Under the pieces are notes generated by a model. That model ran no database searches. It had not been told where the DNA came from and worked only from the letters and a program-made list of their open reading frames with translations. A DNA stretch of 64,000 bases from Pseudoalteromonas citrea (GTDB lineage: Bacteria; Pseudomonadota; Gammaproteobacteria; Enterobacterales; Alteromonadaceae): positions 310,001 through 374,000 of the forward strand of contig NZ_AHBZ03000014.1 in NCBI RefSeq assembly GCF_000238375.3, given 5' to 3'. The position numbers were made by a program, and so were the translations under genes. Numbering within the stretch: position 1 is the stretch's first letter; every line of letters begins with the position of its first letter. Of the stretch, positions 34,062 to 43,410 are shown in pieces.

Positions 34062-34077
34062 ATGACAGCGTTGTCAT
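34062..34077. promoter_or_regulatory. LacI-type operator before nagKA
   Basis: ATGACAGCGTTGTCAT: perfect 16-bp palindrome, two bases different from the nagB site but with the same arms and CG centre. It lies 91 bases before the nagK ATG. Confidence 0.8.
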
Positions 34078-34247
34078 TACTTTTTTTTTAAAAATGTGCA
34101 AGATTGAAAAAATCTAATATTGCACATATTAAGATTATTGTCAGGAAAAACTTACCTAATTTATTGAAATCAGGCAAAGAAATGACAATTAGTGACTACT
34201 CCATCTAACATATAGCTTAAAATTGCGGCTATATTTAATTTTGTGAC

Positions 34248-34278
34248 AAAAAAGCCAATCTGAACGATTGGCTTTTTT
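34248..34278. terminator. Terminator after the Fe(II) oxygenase gene
   Basis: GCCAATC-TGAAC-GATTGGC with A6 upstream and T6 downstream. Bidirectional; it ends the minus-strand oxygenase transcript. Confidence 0.88.
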
Positions 34279-34298
34279 GTCAATTGCTTCGAACTAAA

Positions 34299-35141
34299 TT
34301 ACTTTACTCCGAGCTCTCGTAAACGCTCCTGTAGATAACTATCTGCAGTGTAACGTTCTGACAACTCGACATCAGGACGAGGGTGCAAAAACAAGGGTAA
34401 AGAGATCCTAGACTTTTCAGAACCCTTCCCTGTTGGATTAATTACTCGATGAATCGTTGATGGGAAATAACCTCCAGATGCCTCTTGCAACATATCACCA
34501 ATATTGATGATTAATGAACCAAAATCACACGGCACGTCTAACCAACCACCTTCCTGAGTTTGCACTTGTAAACCAGGCTCATTAGAAGCCGGTAATACAG
34601 TCAATAAATTAATATCGCCATGTGCTGCTGCACGAATCGCCCCTGGCTCCTCGTCACCCGTCATTGGCGGGTAATGTAAAATACGCAGTAAGGTTTGCTC
34701 TGAGTCTGCAATCATATCTTTGAGGTCAATTGAGAACTTTGCTCGCACATCTTCAGGCGCTTGAGCTTGAACCCAACTTAATAACTCTGCTGCAAACTCA
34801 TTAGCCAAGCGATAGTACTCACGGATTTCCGCTTCTAACTGCGCTGGAACACGTCCTTTTGGGTATACGTGAAAATATTCTTTAATATCTTTAACGGTAA
34901 ACCCTTTAGCAACTTCCGATACATCTGGCGGAAAATAACCGTCCTGAGTGTTTTTATTGAATAAAAAATCATGCTTTAGTTCTGAATTAAAAAACGCTTG
35001 CCAATTCTTATAAATTGATTCAACAAGCGATTGTGGGATCGGGTGGTTTTTTAAAACACCAAACCCTGTATTACGAAGAGATTCGACAAATTGAGATGCT
35101 GCGTCAGAGGCACGATAATCGACTGTTGGTAGTTGTTGCAT
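34299..35141 (-). CDS. Isopenicillin-N-synthase-like 2-oxoglutarate/Fe(II) oxygenase
   Basis: 280 residues of the non-haem iron double-stranded beta-helix fold. The iron ligands are seen as HGDINLLTVLP (HxD) and the distal His in STIHRVINP, with the 2-oxoglutarate-binding Arg/Ser in SRISLPLFLHP. An N-terminal DIOX_N-like region starts LPTVDYRASDAASQFVESLRNTGFGVLKNH. Substrate is unknown; the name reflects only the superfamily. Single-gene unit with its own terminator, not in the nag regulon as far as operators show. Similar proteins are common in marine proteobacteria. Confidence 0.85.
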   Translation of the reverse strand: MQQLPTVDYRASDAASQFVESLRNTGFGVLKNHPIPQSLVESIYKNWQAFFNSELKHDFLFNKNTQDGYFPPDVSEVAKGFTVKDIKEYFHVYPKGRVPAQLEAEIREYYRLANEFAAELLSWVQAQAPEDVRAKFSIDLKDMIADSEQTLLRILHYPPMTGDEEPGAIRAAAHGDINLLTVLPASNEPGLQVQTQEGGWLDVPCDFGSLIINIGDMLQEASGGYFPSTIHRVINPTGKGSEKSRISLPLFLHPRPDVELSERYTADSYLQERLRELGVK

Positions 35142-35313
35142 AATGGTTCCACCCAGATTGTTTGCGTGATCAATTAATCACATTCATAACCAAAGCCTAT
35201 GGCTGAAGTGATTAATTTAAATAATCTATTATTGCTCGCGAGCATAGATAAATAAACCAGTGCCGATAAGGACTTTTGTCCTCTTCACTTACCACTTGTG
35301 CAACTACTTTGAT

Positions 35314-36438
35314 TTAGCTCAAGGGCATCATGGGAATTTTTATGATCCATTCTATACCCCGCTCTGTACTTGAAACAGTATATTCACCTTGCAGCGCTCC
35401 ACTTATAATATTAGCAGCAACAGGTGTACTCAAACCAACGTGACCACTATTACCTCTGCGCGACGTGACAAACGGCTTAAGTAAATCCTCTATTGTTACA
35501 TCGATAAGCCCTATACCATTATCGACATACTGTATTTCGATCTCGCGTTCATTCGCCTCTAATCGAATTTCAATCGGCCCTTTTTTATCAACCAGGCCAT
35601 GATTAATGGAATCTTCAATAATATTGCCAAGCACTAATTGTAATAAGCTGGCATCGACTGTCACATCAAGTACCGAATGTTCCGATGTCAACTTTATCTC
35701 AACACCCGTTTCATTCTGACTGTATTGGCCAAGATGTTGCTCTAACACGGCAATAAGATCACACCGACCAGGCTGTGCTGGTGCTTCTGCTTTGGAAATA
35801 GTTTTAAGTAAATTTACAAATTCAGCCACTCGGCCAAGGCTTCTTTCACATAATTCGATACTCTCATTGGATTGTATCAAGAGATCTGCAAGTACATTTT
35901 GCGATAATGTTTTATTTTCAAACTCTCTAGTTAATTCAGCAATAACCCCAAATAAATGAGATGCGGCCGTGATCCCTGTACCCAGCGGCGTATTAATTTC
36001 ATGGGCAACTCCAACAACCATTTGGTTTAAGGCATCCGACAGTTTACGCTTAACTTGTAAAGCATTTGCCTCTAAGAGTTTTATTTGGGTGTTTACACGT
36101 GCGTTGATCTCTGCAGGCCTAAAGGGTTTGCTAATGTAATCAACCCCACCCACTTCAAGCGCTTCTACTATATTTTCAGTATCCGTGTAAGCACTTACAA
36201 ACATAAGAGGAATATGACTCATCCGTTTATCCGCTTTTACCAATCGACATAAATCAACACCGCTCATATTTGGCATCTTGATATCAGTTATTATCAGATC
36301 CGGTAATTTACTCTCAATAAGTTGCAACGCAGTATGGCCACTCGTTGCAGCCCGTATTCTAAATCGAGGGCACTTCAAAATCAGCTGCAACATTTGCAGG
36401 TTTTCTGCCACATCATCAACGATTAAAATATCAAACAT
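35314..36438 (-). CDS. Soluble REC-histidine kinase hybrid protein
   Basis: 374 residues with no membrane segment. An N-terminal receiver domain (ILIVDDVAENLQML, phospho-acceptor Asp52 in DLIITDIKMPN, Lys104 in YISKPF) precedes a HisKA-like helix with VAHEINTPLG (His146). A HATPase domain follows from about residue 255, with an N box around LGNIIEDSINHG and G boxes DNGIGL and GHVGLSTPV. Such REC-first kinases act as phosphorelay partners or are controlled by another kinase. It is divergent from a large hybrid kinase 146 bases away, a likely partner. Signal and output unknown. Confidence 0.85.
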   Translation of the reverse strand: MFDILIVDDVAENLQMLQLILKCPRFRIRAATSGHTALQLIESKLPDLIITDIKMPNMSGVDLCRLVKADKRMSHIPLMFVSAYTDTENIVEALEVGGVDYISKPFRPAEINARVNTQIKLLEANALQVKRKLSDALNQMVVGVAHEINTPLGTGITAASHLFGVIAELTREFENKTLSQNVLADLLIQSNESIELCERSLGRVAEFVNLLKTISKAEAPAQPGRCDLIAVLEQHLGQYSQNETGVEIKLTSEHSVLDVTVDASLLQLVLGNIIEDSINHGLVDKKGPIEIRLEANEREIEIQYVDNGIGLIDVTIEDLLKPFVTSRRGNSGHVGLSTPVAANIISGALQGEYTVSSTERGIEWIIKIPMMPLS

Positions 36439-36584
36439 GCTAGCTCCCTAAGCCTAATGGGCTCAGTATAGTCAACTCCTCGTTGATTGCTTAGTTAGTG
36501 TAAATTTTAGAGTTTTCTTGTGAAAAGTGTAGAGCAGACTATGGTTTAAAACAGGGTAACGTTAAGCCATAATATTGGAGACAA

Positions 36585-39500
36585 ATGAGCGCGAAATTAT
36601 TAGTTAACTTATTATTTTATATGATGAGCCTACTATTTGTATTATTGCTCAGTGCGGTGCTTTATTCGTTTCATATATCAAAACAAGAAATACGCACCTT
36701 AAACGCCATTAATACCCTACAAACTTTAACCAATGAGTTAAAACATAGTTCAGACTTATTAACCAATTATGCACGCAACTATTCAGTAACGGGTGAAAAA
36801 CAATGGTTTATATTATTCAACCATGTTCTGGCTATTCGCAATGGTTACTGGCCCGCTCCCAAAAACCCAATCAACTACTGGGATAACCTAGCTAAAAATT
36901 CCGTGCGTCATTTAAGCAACTCCATCGACGAAAAAAACCACCTTTCTATCATCGAACGTATTGCTCAGACGGGTATCCGCCAAGAAGAAATTTATAACTT
37001 AACACTCGCACTTGACACTTCTGACCAGTTGGTAAAACTAGAAGAACGCGCGTTTACCTTGCTTCATAATCAATCAACTGACGGTAAAGCCGCTGCACAA
37101 GATATTCTCTTCGGGCAACCCTATTTAGAAGAAAAAGCCAAAATAATGAATGCAATTGCACATGCAAGTAAAGTGATTGATATTCGTAAACAGGCTCACA
37201 GAAAGGTATTGAATGAACAAGCCACTAACAATCAAATATTAGTGACCGCTTGCTTTACACTCACTTTTTTAATGTTCTTATTTTCATACATTATGCTTCG
37301 AGTTCGCTATTTCTTACCCATTAGACAGATCCACAAAGCGATTTCAGAATCTTTATATCAAAAGGCCAACACCCTGCAATTACCCACTCACCTTGCTGGA
37401 GAATTAGGTACGCTAGCTAAAATATTTAACACAACATTAAGTCAATTAAACAGTAAAATACAAGCCGCCGGAACAATAGAAAAGTACCATACGGCATTGC
37501 GCGGTCAAAACAAACTCAGTGACGTGATTCAAGAGTCGCTGCAATTTGTAGCGCTGCAATACGGCGCACCCAGTTGCGGTATTTTTATGTTTGAAGAAGA
37601 TGACTTAAAACTACTGGAGTCTGCAGGAAGTGCTCCATGCTTTAATAAACATTCTCCCCATGTCAAAGCCGCTTTAAAAACTAAACAACCGCAATGTTTA
37701 GGTACTCCATCACAGACCTTAATTATTTCCAAAAATGAGCAAAGGCTAGAGCTTGCACAAATCCAACTATTTCCCTTAATAGTAAACGATTGCTGCATTG
37801 GTATTTTATATCTTGGCTGCGTATGCGAACTCGATGAATATCAGCGAGACAGTTTGGAACAAATAAGCCGAGAGCTGGCTGTTTCACTTGAAATCAGCAG
37901 TAATAACGCAAAGCAACAAGAAATAGAAGCCGCTTTGTCACAACAACTCGAATTAACACACCATATTATCAACGCGATCCCCAACCCCACGTATTACCGA
38001 GATAAGAATGGTGTCTTCATGGGTGTCAATCGGGCATTTTTGACATTTTTGAACCAGTTTGAAGTAGATGTGATCGGCGGAACACTCGACAATGTTTTTG
38101 ATACAGGCACGGCGAGCTTATTTCATGCCCAAGCACAAAAGATTTTCCAACAGCAAATGAATGTAGAATTTGAACTTGTTACCTTAGATGGACAAGATAA
38201 TGCGGTTGAGCTCATCGTATACGAAGCACCTTTTTTCAACAGCGACGGGCAAGTAGCCGGTATCGTAGGTATGTTATTGGACGTAACACAGCGCAACGAG
38301 TTAGAAAGAGAGCTTGTTTCATCAAAAGATCTCGCTGACCGATCTGCAAGGGTCAAAGGTGAGTTTTTAGCTAATATGAGTCATGAAATCAGAACACCTA
38401 TGAATGCCATTATCGGTATGGCTCATTTAGCACTCAGTACTGACTTAAACCCAAAGCAACATAATTATGTGAGTAAAATTGACGTTGCAGCTAAACAATT
38501 ACTTCACTTAATAAATGATATTTTAGACTTTTCTAAAATTGATGCTGGAAAGATCGAGCTGGAACACACTAAATTCGAGTTAGACCAACTGTTAGATAAT
38601 GTAATGACCGTTATCAGTGTTAAAGCACAAGAAAAACAATTAGAACTCATTTTCGATGTACCAAATACGATCCCAAATAATTTAATTGGCGATCCGTTAA
38701 GGTTAGGACAAATTTTAATTAACCTAGCAGGTAATGCAGTCAAGTTTACTGAAAAAGGACACGTCTCAATACAGATCCGAGAATTAGAGCAAGCTGAAGA
38801 GACGACCAAAATCACTTTCTCTGTCATTGATACGGGTATTGGAATGAACCCTCAACAGCAACAGAAACTGTTTAAATCATTTTCCCAAGCTGATACATCA
38901 ATTACACGAAAATATGGAGGCACTGGATTGGGTCTCACTATTTCTCAGCAATTAGTCAAACTGATGGGAGGAGAGATTTATATCGAAAGCACTTTAGGTG
39001 GCGGATCCACTTTTTATTTCACTTTGGAGTTATCACGTGATCAACATACGCAAAAAGTTGCTCTACCCACGCTTAGTACCACAAAAAACATTCTTATTGT
39101 AGATGACAATGCGCAAGCCATAGAAGTACTCCATGATATGCTCGTCAATATGAATGCCACTGTATCCTGTGCAGACAGTGCCATTAAAGCTATCGATATA
39201 ATTACAACTGCTCCCAAACCTTTTGATGCCCTGATTATAGATTGGCAAATGCCTGAAATGGACGGCCTCACTGCTATCGAAATTCTCAATACTCGTAGTT
39301 TGCTTACCCATACTAAAGTTTTACTAACAACAGCGTATGGCCGTGAATTAGAGCTTAAACCTCATCAAAAATCATCTGTAGCAGGTGTCGTACTTAAACC
39401 GATAAACGCCTCTCATTTATTCGATACATTAATAAGCTGCCTCGGACCATACACACAGCCACATACCACTGTTGAACCTGTAAATGAGCAAGTATCAACA

Positions 39501-40544
39501 AGCTTGGGTGGTATCTCTATACTCCTTGCTGAGGATCAGCCAGTTAACCAAGAGATTGCTGTAGAAATTTTATCTAATTATGGGGCGAAAATTGATGTTG
39601 CGAATGATGGGGTAGAAGCTCTGAAAAAAATAGCTGAAAATAAGTATGACGTTGTGCTGATGGACATGCAAATGCCCAACATGGGAGGCATTCAAGCCAC
39701 ACAAGCAATTCGTAAACAGCCTAATAATGGCGACCTACCTATCATTGCTATGACAGCTAATGCGATGCAAGATGACATAACGCTCTGCTTAGATAGTGGT
39801 ATGAACGATCATATATCAAAGCCAATAGATGTTCCTATTATGATAAAAACAATCCAAGCGAACCTTGGCTCAATGGTCAAAGGACATGAACCATGTCAAA
39901 ATCAACAGTCACATGAAACTCTGTCTAAGCCTGATATACAAGAAAGCACCATTGAGCGTAGCTTAGAGGGTATAAATATTGAGGAAGGCATAGAGCGCGC
40001 AGCAGGTAACAAAGAAATATACTTTAATATACTCACTACTTTTTTATCGCAGCAGGTTGAAGAGTTAATTAATTTAAAGCAAGCTATAGCAATCACAAAC
40101 TACGAATTAGCAGCGAATATTTTACATGCAATCAAGGGGGCGGCGGCAAATCTATCAATTTACTTCATCACAGAAAAAGCCAAAACACTCGAAATCCAAT
40201 TAAAGGGGATGACTGTAGATATAGGTGAAATAGACATTATGATTGATTATGTCAATACCACACTCGCGAAATGTCCGCATGTCATAAATCAACAGCTAAA
40301 TGACAATGCCCTCCCTGAGCTCGATACAAACTACATGCTAGATAAACTCGCACAAGCGCTGCAGGAATTCGATACCAGTGCATCAGATCTGGTTTTACAA
40401 TTAACGTGTAATGAATATCTAACTCAAGATGAACTTGAGGAGCTAAAAATACTCATTGCACGCTTTGAATTTGCCCAAGCGCAAACTGCGCTTGGGAAAA
40501 TTCAACATAAAATCTCTGAATCGAGTCCAAGTTATTTACATTGA
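36585..40544 (+). CDS. Hybrid sensor histidine kinase with two receivers and HPt
   Basis: 1319 residues. A membrane segment at about 7-29, a periplasmic helical sensor to about 215, a second membrane segment near 217-240 (ILVTACFTLTFLMFLFSYIML) and a HAMP-like region. A GAF-like domain (about 310-445) and a PAS domain (about 455-580) follow. The HisKA has NMSHEIRTPMNAIIGMAH (His600), and the HATPase has DTGIGM and GGTGLGLTIS. REC1 uses Asp886 (LIIDWQMPEMDG), REC2 uses Asp1027 (VVLMDMQMPNMGG), and the C-terminal HPt uses His1181 (LHAIKGAAANL). This is a complete relay except the final regulator, and there is no DNA-binding output. Its last 13 bases overlap the convergent M48 protease gene. Confidence 0.92.
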   Translation: MSAKLLVNLLFYMMSLLFVLLLSAVLYSFHISKQEIRTLNAINTLQTLTNELKHSSDLLTNYARNYSVTGEKQWFILFNHVLAIRNGYWPAPKNPINYWDNLAKNSVRHLSNSIDEKNHLSIIERIAQTGIRQEEIYNLTLALDTSDQLVKLEERAFTLLHNQSTDGKAAAQDILFGQPYLEEKAKIMNAIAHASKVIDIRKQAHRKVLNEQATNNQILVTACFTLTFLMFLFSYIMLRVRYFLPIRQIHKAISESLYQKANTLQLPTHLAGELGTLAKIFNTTLSQLNSKIQAAGTIEKYHTALRGQNKLSDVIQESLQFVALQYGAPSCGIFMFEEDDLKLLESAGSAPCFNKHSPHVKAALKTKQPQCLGTPSQTLIISKNEQRLELAQIQLFPLIVNDCCIGILYLGCVCELDEYQRDSLEQISRELAVSLEISSNNAKQQEIEAALSQQLELTHHIINAIPNPTYYRDKNGVFMGVNRAFLTFLNQFEVDVIGGTLDNVFDTGTASLFHAQAQKIFQQQMNVEFELVTLDGQDNAVELIVYEAPFFNSDGQVAGIVGMLLDVTQRNELERELVSSKDLADRSARVKGEFLANMSHEIRTPMNAIIGMAHLALSTDLNPKQHNYVSKIDVAAKQLLHLINDILDFSKIDAGKIELEHTKFELDQLLDNVMTVISVKAQEKQLELIFDVPNTIPNNLIGDPLRLGQILINLAGNAVKFTEKGHVSIQIRELEQAEETTKITFSVIDTGIGMNPQQQQKLFKSFSQADTSITRKYGGTGLGLTISQQLVKLMGGEIYIESTLGGGSTFYFTLELSRDQHTQKVALPTLSTTKNILIVDDNAQAIEVLHDMLVNMNATVSCADSAIKAIDIITTAPKPFDALIIDWQMPEMDGLTAIEILNTRSLLTHTKVLLTTAYGRELELKPHQKSSVAGVVLKPINASHLFDTLISCLGPYTQPHTTVEPVNEQVSTSLGGISILLAEDQPVNQEIAVEILSNYGAKIDVANDGVEALKKIAENKYDVVLMDMQMPNMGGIQATQAIRKQPNNGDLPIIAMTANAMQDDITLCLDSGMNDHISKPIDVPIMIKTIQANLGSMVKGHEPCQNQQSHETLSKPDIQESTIERSLEGINIEEGIERAAGNKEIYFNILTTFLSQQVEELINLKQAIAITNYELAANILHAIKGAAANLSIYFITEKAKTLEIQLKGMTVDIGEIDIMIDYVNTTLAKCPHVINQQLNDNALPELDTNYMLDKLAQALQEFDTSASDLVLQLTCNEYLTQDELEELKILIARFEFAQAQTALGKIQHKISESSPSYLH

Positions 40545-41329
40545 GGTTTTTTTCCAGATTGCCATGCAACTCGCTTTAGCTTAGAAGCTTCGTCCATCTT
40601 AGATGTTAAGTTTGCAATTCGACTTTGTGGTGCGGGATGTGTGGACATAAATTCAGGCGGACGTTCTCCTGATGAAGCCGCTTCCATATTTTTCCAAAGC
40701 GCCACAGAACCCTCCGGTTCAAAACCCGCTTTAGCCATAAGGTCTAACCCAATAACATCAGCTTCACTCTCATGTGTTCGCCCAAATGGCAGCGCAACAC
40801 CATATTGTGCACCAAGCCCCAATCCTTGCATAATGGCATTTCTATATTCAATATTACCCATTTGTAATGCCGTATTACTTGCCTGCAAACCAAACTGTAA
40901 TAGACTATTTTGAGATACTCGTTCATTGGAATGCTCTGCAATAACATGCCCAACTTCATGACCCATTACTGCTGCCAATTGATTTTGATCCTTTGCCACA
41001 TTTAACAGTCCGGTATGAACACCTATTTTTCCACCTGGTAATGCAAAAGCATTTGCGCTTGGCTCTTTAAATACCACGACTTCCCATTCTTGGTTTGCAT
41101 AATTACTTGGTAGCTCTGCGATTAAGTGCGTCGCAATACATTTTACATATGCATTCATTGTTGGATCTGTTTCAATGGCTTGCTCTTTCTTCATTTGTTC
41201 AAAGCTTGCTGAACCCATTTCATTCATCTTTTGATCTGAATAAAGCGCGATTTGTGTTCTACCAGTTGGAGAGGTTTTACACCCTGACATTAATAAAGCG
41301 ATAGCGAGTATTGAAATAATTTTTTTCAT
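40532..41329 (-). CDS. M48 metalloprotease lipoprotein, LoiP/YcaL-like
   Basis: 265 residues from the ATG at 41329; an in-frame TTG at 41341 would add four residues but places the leader less well. Lipoprotein signal with lipobox LMSGC (Cys17). The zinc motif is GHEVGHVIAEH, with the third ligand in RTHESEADVIGLDLMAK. Similar to E. coli LoiP and YcaL, outer-membrane proteases acting on misassembled barrel proteins. Second M48 protease of the window besides BepA, but without TPR repeats. Its stop codon region overlaps the end of the hybrid kinase gene. Confidence 0.88.
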   Translation of the reverse strand: MKKIISILAIALLMSGCKTSPTGRTQIALYSDQKMNEMGSASFEQMKKEQAIETDPTMNAYVKCIATHLIAELPSNYANQEWEVVVFKEPSANAFALPGGKIGVHTGLLNVAKDQNQLAAVMGHEVGHVIAEHSNERVSQNSLLQFGLQASNTALQMGNIEYRNAIMQGLGLGAQYGVALPFGRTHESEADVIGLDLMAKAGFEPEGSVALWKNMEAASSGERPPEFMSTHPAPQSRIANLTSKMDEASKLKRVAWQSGKKPQCK

Positions 41330-41507
41330 CGTATTATCCAAAATAAGTGATTACTGTATCCAGTGTAAAATACACGGGTTATCCCTCAAGATACAAAATA
41401 GTACTTTTATCTATAATAACTCAAAAGCGGCCTGTCTTGTCTCATTTGGTCATAAAGTCATTCAATATTTGATAAGATTACAACAAATGTAATTAAGATA
41501 CACACCC

Positions 41508-42686
41508 ATGATCCAAGATCACCCACTCGGCCGGCTACTCCTGCCGCTACTTGCTAGTATTGTTGCACTTACTCCCCTTGCGATTGATTTATATTTACCT
41601 GCAATGTTAGTTATTGCATCGGACTTGAATTCTGATTTGGAGAGTGTTCAGGTTTCATTGAGTAGTTATCTTGGAGGTTACGCGCTAGGCATGATGGTTT
41701 TTGGCCCGCTTGCAGACCGATTCTCTCGCACACGGCTTGTCCAAGTTGGTTTGTTCGGTTTCGCTATTAGCTCCATTGCACTCGCTATAACAAGAGAAAT
41801 CGATGTTTTCTGTGCGCTAAGGATCCTACAAGCGTTTTTTGGAGCGGCAGCAACAGTCGTAGTACCTGGTGTTATACGGCATTATTATAAAGAGCAGACA
41901 GCCAAAGGCATGTCATACGTTTCTATGATAATGATGGTCGCTCCACTTATCGCGCCTACTGTAGGAGCTGCCCTTATGTTAGTTTGGCATTGGAGCGCTA
42001 TATTCTTCGTCCTCGCCCTCTATGCCAGTACCCTATTATTCATTACACTCGCTACGAGTATTGATGTTCCAAAGTTTACCAATGAGAAAATAACCATTCA
42101 TTTTTTCACTAAAAACTACTTGACCGTTTTTGCAAATAAAGCAGCTAGAAATGATATTTTGACCTCTATGTTAGTCTCTTTTGCATTCTTTTGCTTTTTA
42201 ACATCAGTGCCTTTTATTTATTTGGACTATTACAACGTATCCGAACAATTATTTGGCGTACTCTTTGCTATGAACATTATTGCACTAATGTTAGGTAATT
42301 TTCTCAACACCCGATTAGTTCCTAAAATTGGGTCACGAAACATGCTTTATTCTGGCCTCATTATAGGCCTACTGTCCGGTATTGCCGTACTCGCTGAAAG
42401 CCTAGCCGATATGGGGGTATGGGTAATTGCCAGCACAATCGCACCGTTAATGATGAGCCTAGGCATAATTGCTAGTAATGCAGACGCTTTAATTTTAATC
42501 GCTTTTGAAAAACACACCGGCACTGCAACTGCTGTGATTGGTACCCTTAGATTTGGCAGTGGCGCGCTAGTCGGACCTTTACTAGCACTAGTACAACCTA
42601 ACAGTACTATCCCATTTGCAACATTCATGTTTATGGCTGTCGTCCTGGCTGGATTATGCCAAATGAGGCAGCGTAACTTTATTTAG
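41508..42686 (+). CDS. Bcr/CflA-family MFS drug exporter
   Basis: 392 residues, about twelve hydrophobic segments. It begins LLPLLASIVALTPLAIDLYLPAMLVIA, the Bcr/CflA signature with the DxYLPA motif, followed by the MFS loop motif GPLADRFSRTRLVQVG. Inner-membrane proton-driven efflux, typically of bicyclomycin, chloramphenicol or sulfonamides, or of metabolites; the substrate cannot be read. Stands alone, convergent with grpE; a shared terminator lies between. Confidence 0.88.
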   Translation: MIQDHPLGRLLLPLLASIVALTPLAIDLYLPAMLVIASDLNSDLESVQVSLSSYLGGYALGMMVFGPLADRFSRTRLVQVGLFGFAISSIALAITREIDVFCALRILQAFFGAAATVVVPGVIRHYYKEQTAKGMSYVSMIMMVAPLIAPTVGAALMLVWHWSAIFFVLALYASTLLFITLATSIDVPKFTNEKITIHFFTKNYLTVFANKAARNDILTSMLVSFAFFCFLTSVPFIYLDYYNVSEQLFGVLFAMNIIALMLGNFLNTRLVPKIGSRNMLYSGLIIGLLSGIAVLAESLADMGVWVIASTIAPLMMSLGIIASNADALILIAFEKHTGTATAVIGTLRFGSGALVGPLLALVQPNSTIPFATFMFMAVVLAGLCQMRQRNFI

Positions 42687-42690
42687 CGCA

Positions 42691-42720
42691 TAAAAAAGGC
42701 CGAGTAATCGGCCTTTTTTA
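42691..42720. terminator. Shared terminator of MFS exporter and grpE
   Basis: GGCCGA-GTAA-TCGGCC with A6 and T6 flanks (stem 42698-42713). Serves both convergent genes. Confidence 0.9.
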
Positions 42721-42741
42721 TATCATGCATACTATCAAGTA

Positions 42742-43347
42742 TTATTCAGCTTCTTTTGAAACCATAACCATTGCAGGACGTAATAAACGACCGTTTAACG
42801 TATACCCTTTTTGCATAACCGCCAGTACTGTATTTGGTGATACATCATTACTCGGCTGAATAGACATAGCTTGATGAAATTCCGGATTAAAGGTTTCACC
42901 TTGAGGGTTCACCATCTCAACACCGAACTTTGCAACTGCATCTGAGAAACTCTTCAGCGTCATATCGATACCTTCAAGAACTGGCTTCAACGTTTCATTT
43001 TCTTTGTCAGAAAACTCAATGGCACGCTCTAAGTTATCGATCACAGGTAACAACTCATTTGCAAATTTTTCTAATGCAAACTTATGTGCTTTCTCAACAT
43101 CTTGAGCTGCACGACGACGCATATTTTCTATATCTGCTGCGGCACGTACTACGCTGTCCTTTTGATCTGCAATTTGCTGCTTTGTCGCTTCTAGTTCAGC
43201 ATATAAACCTGCGATTTCTTCTTCAGTACTAAGTTCAACTTCAGTCTCGACGTCAGTTACCTCAGCGTCTTCGATTGGGTCATTTGCTTGTTCAACTGGC
43301 TCTACGATTTCTTGCTCATGTTCAGTGGCATTATTTTGCTCAGACAT
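42742..43347 (-). CDS. grpE: Heat-shock nucleotide-exchange factor GrpE
   Basis: 201 residues from the ATG at 43347, preceded by GGAG with nine-base spacing; the frame is open further upstream to 43464 but that stretch overlaps the HrcA-like gene. An acidic N-terminal tail ([10 protein letters not shown]) leads into the long dimer helix ([33 protein letters not shown]) and the C-terminal beta domain with NPEFHQAMS and [14 protein letters not shown]. Exchange factor of DnaK. dnaK/dnaJ are not in the window. A near-consensus sigma-32 promoter lies upstream, ending about 30 bases before the ATG. Confidence 0.96.
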   Translation of the reverse strand: MSEQNNATEHEQEIVEPVEQANDPIEDAEVTDVETEVELSTEEEIAGLYAELEATKQQIADQKDSVVRAAADIENMRRRAAQDVEKAHKFALEKFANELLPVIDNLERAIEFSDKENETLKPVLEGIDMTLKSFSDAVAKFGVEMVNPQGETFNPEFHQAMSIQPSNDVSPNTVLAVMQKGYTLNGRLLRPAMVMVSKEAE

Positions 43348-43382
43348 GTAAAACTTCTCCGATTCTTTACAATTGACGCTAA

Positions 43383-43410
43383 ATATGGGGATTGAATCTA
43401 TAGATTCAAG
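43383..43410 (-). promoter_or_regulatory. Sigma-32 (RpoH) promoter of grpE with embedded palindrome
   Basis: On the minus strand: -35 CTTGAA (43410-43405), 14-base spacer, -10 CCCCATAT (43390-43383), close to the RpoH consensus CTTGAAA-N14-CCCCATNT. The 18-bp perfect palindrome TTGAATCTATAGATTCAA (43392-43409) covers the -35 and spacer. It is placed correctly for grpE (ATG at 43347) and overlaps the end of the HrcA-like gene. Confidence 0.8.

Larger units (their letters stand above)
33972..34298. other. Intergenic region between nagK and the Fe(II) oxygenase gene
   Basis: 327 bases. It holds the nagK promoter region, one LacI-type operator and the terminator after the oxygenase gene. Otherwise AT-rich, with no gene visible. 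Confidence 0.7.
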
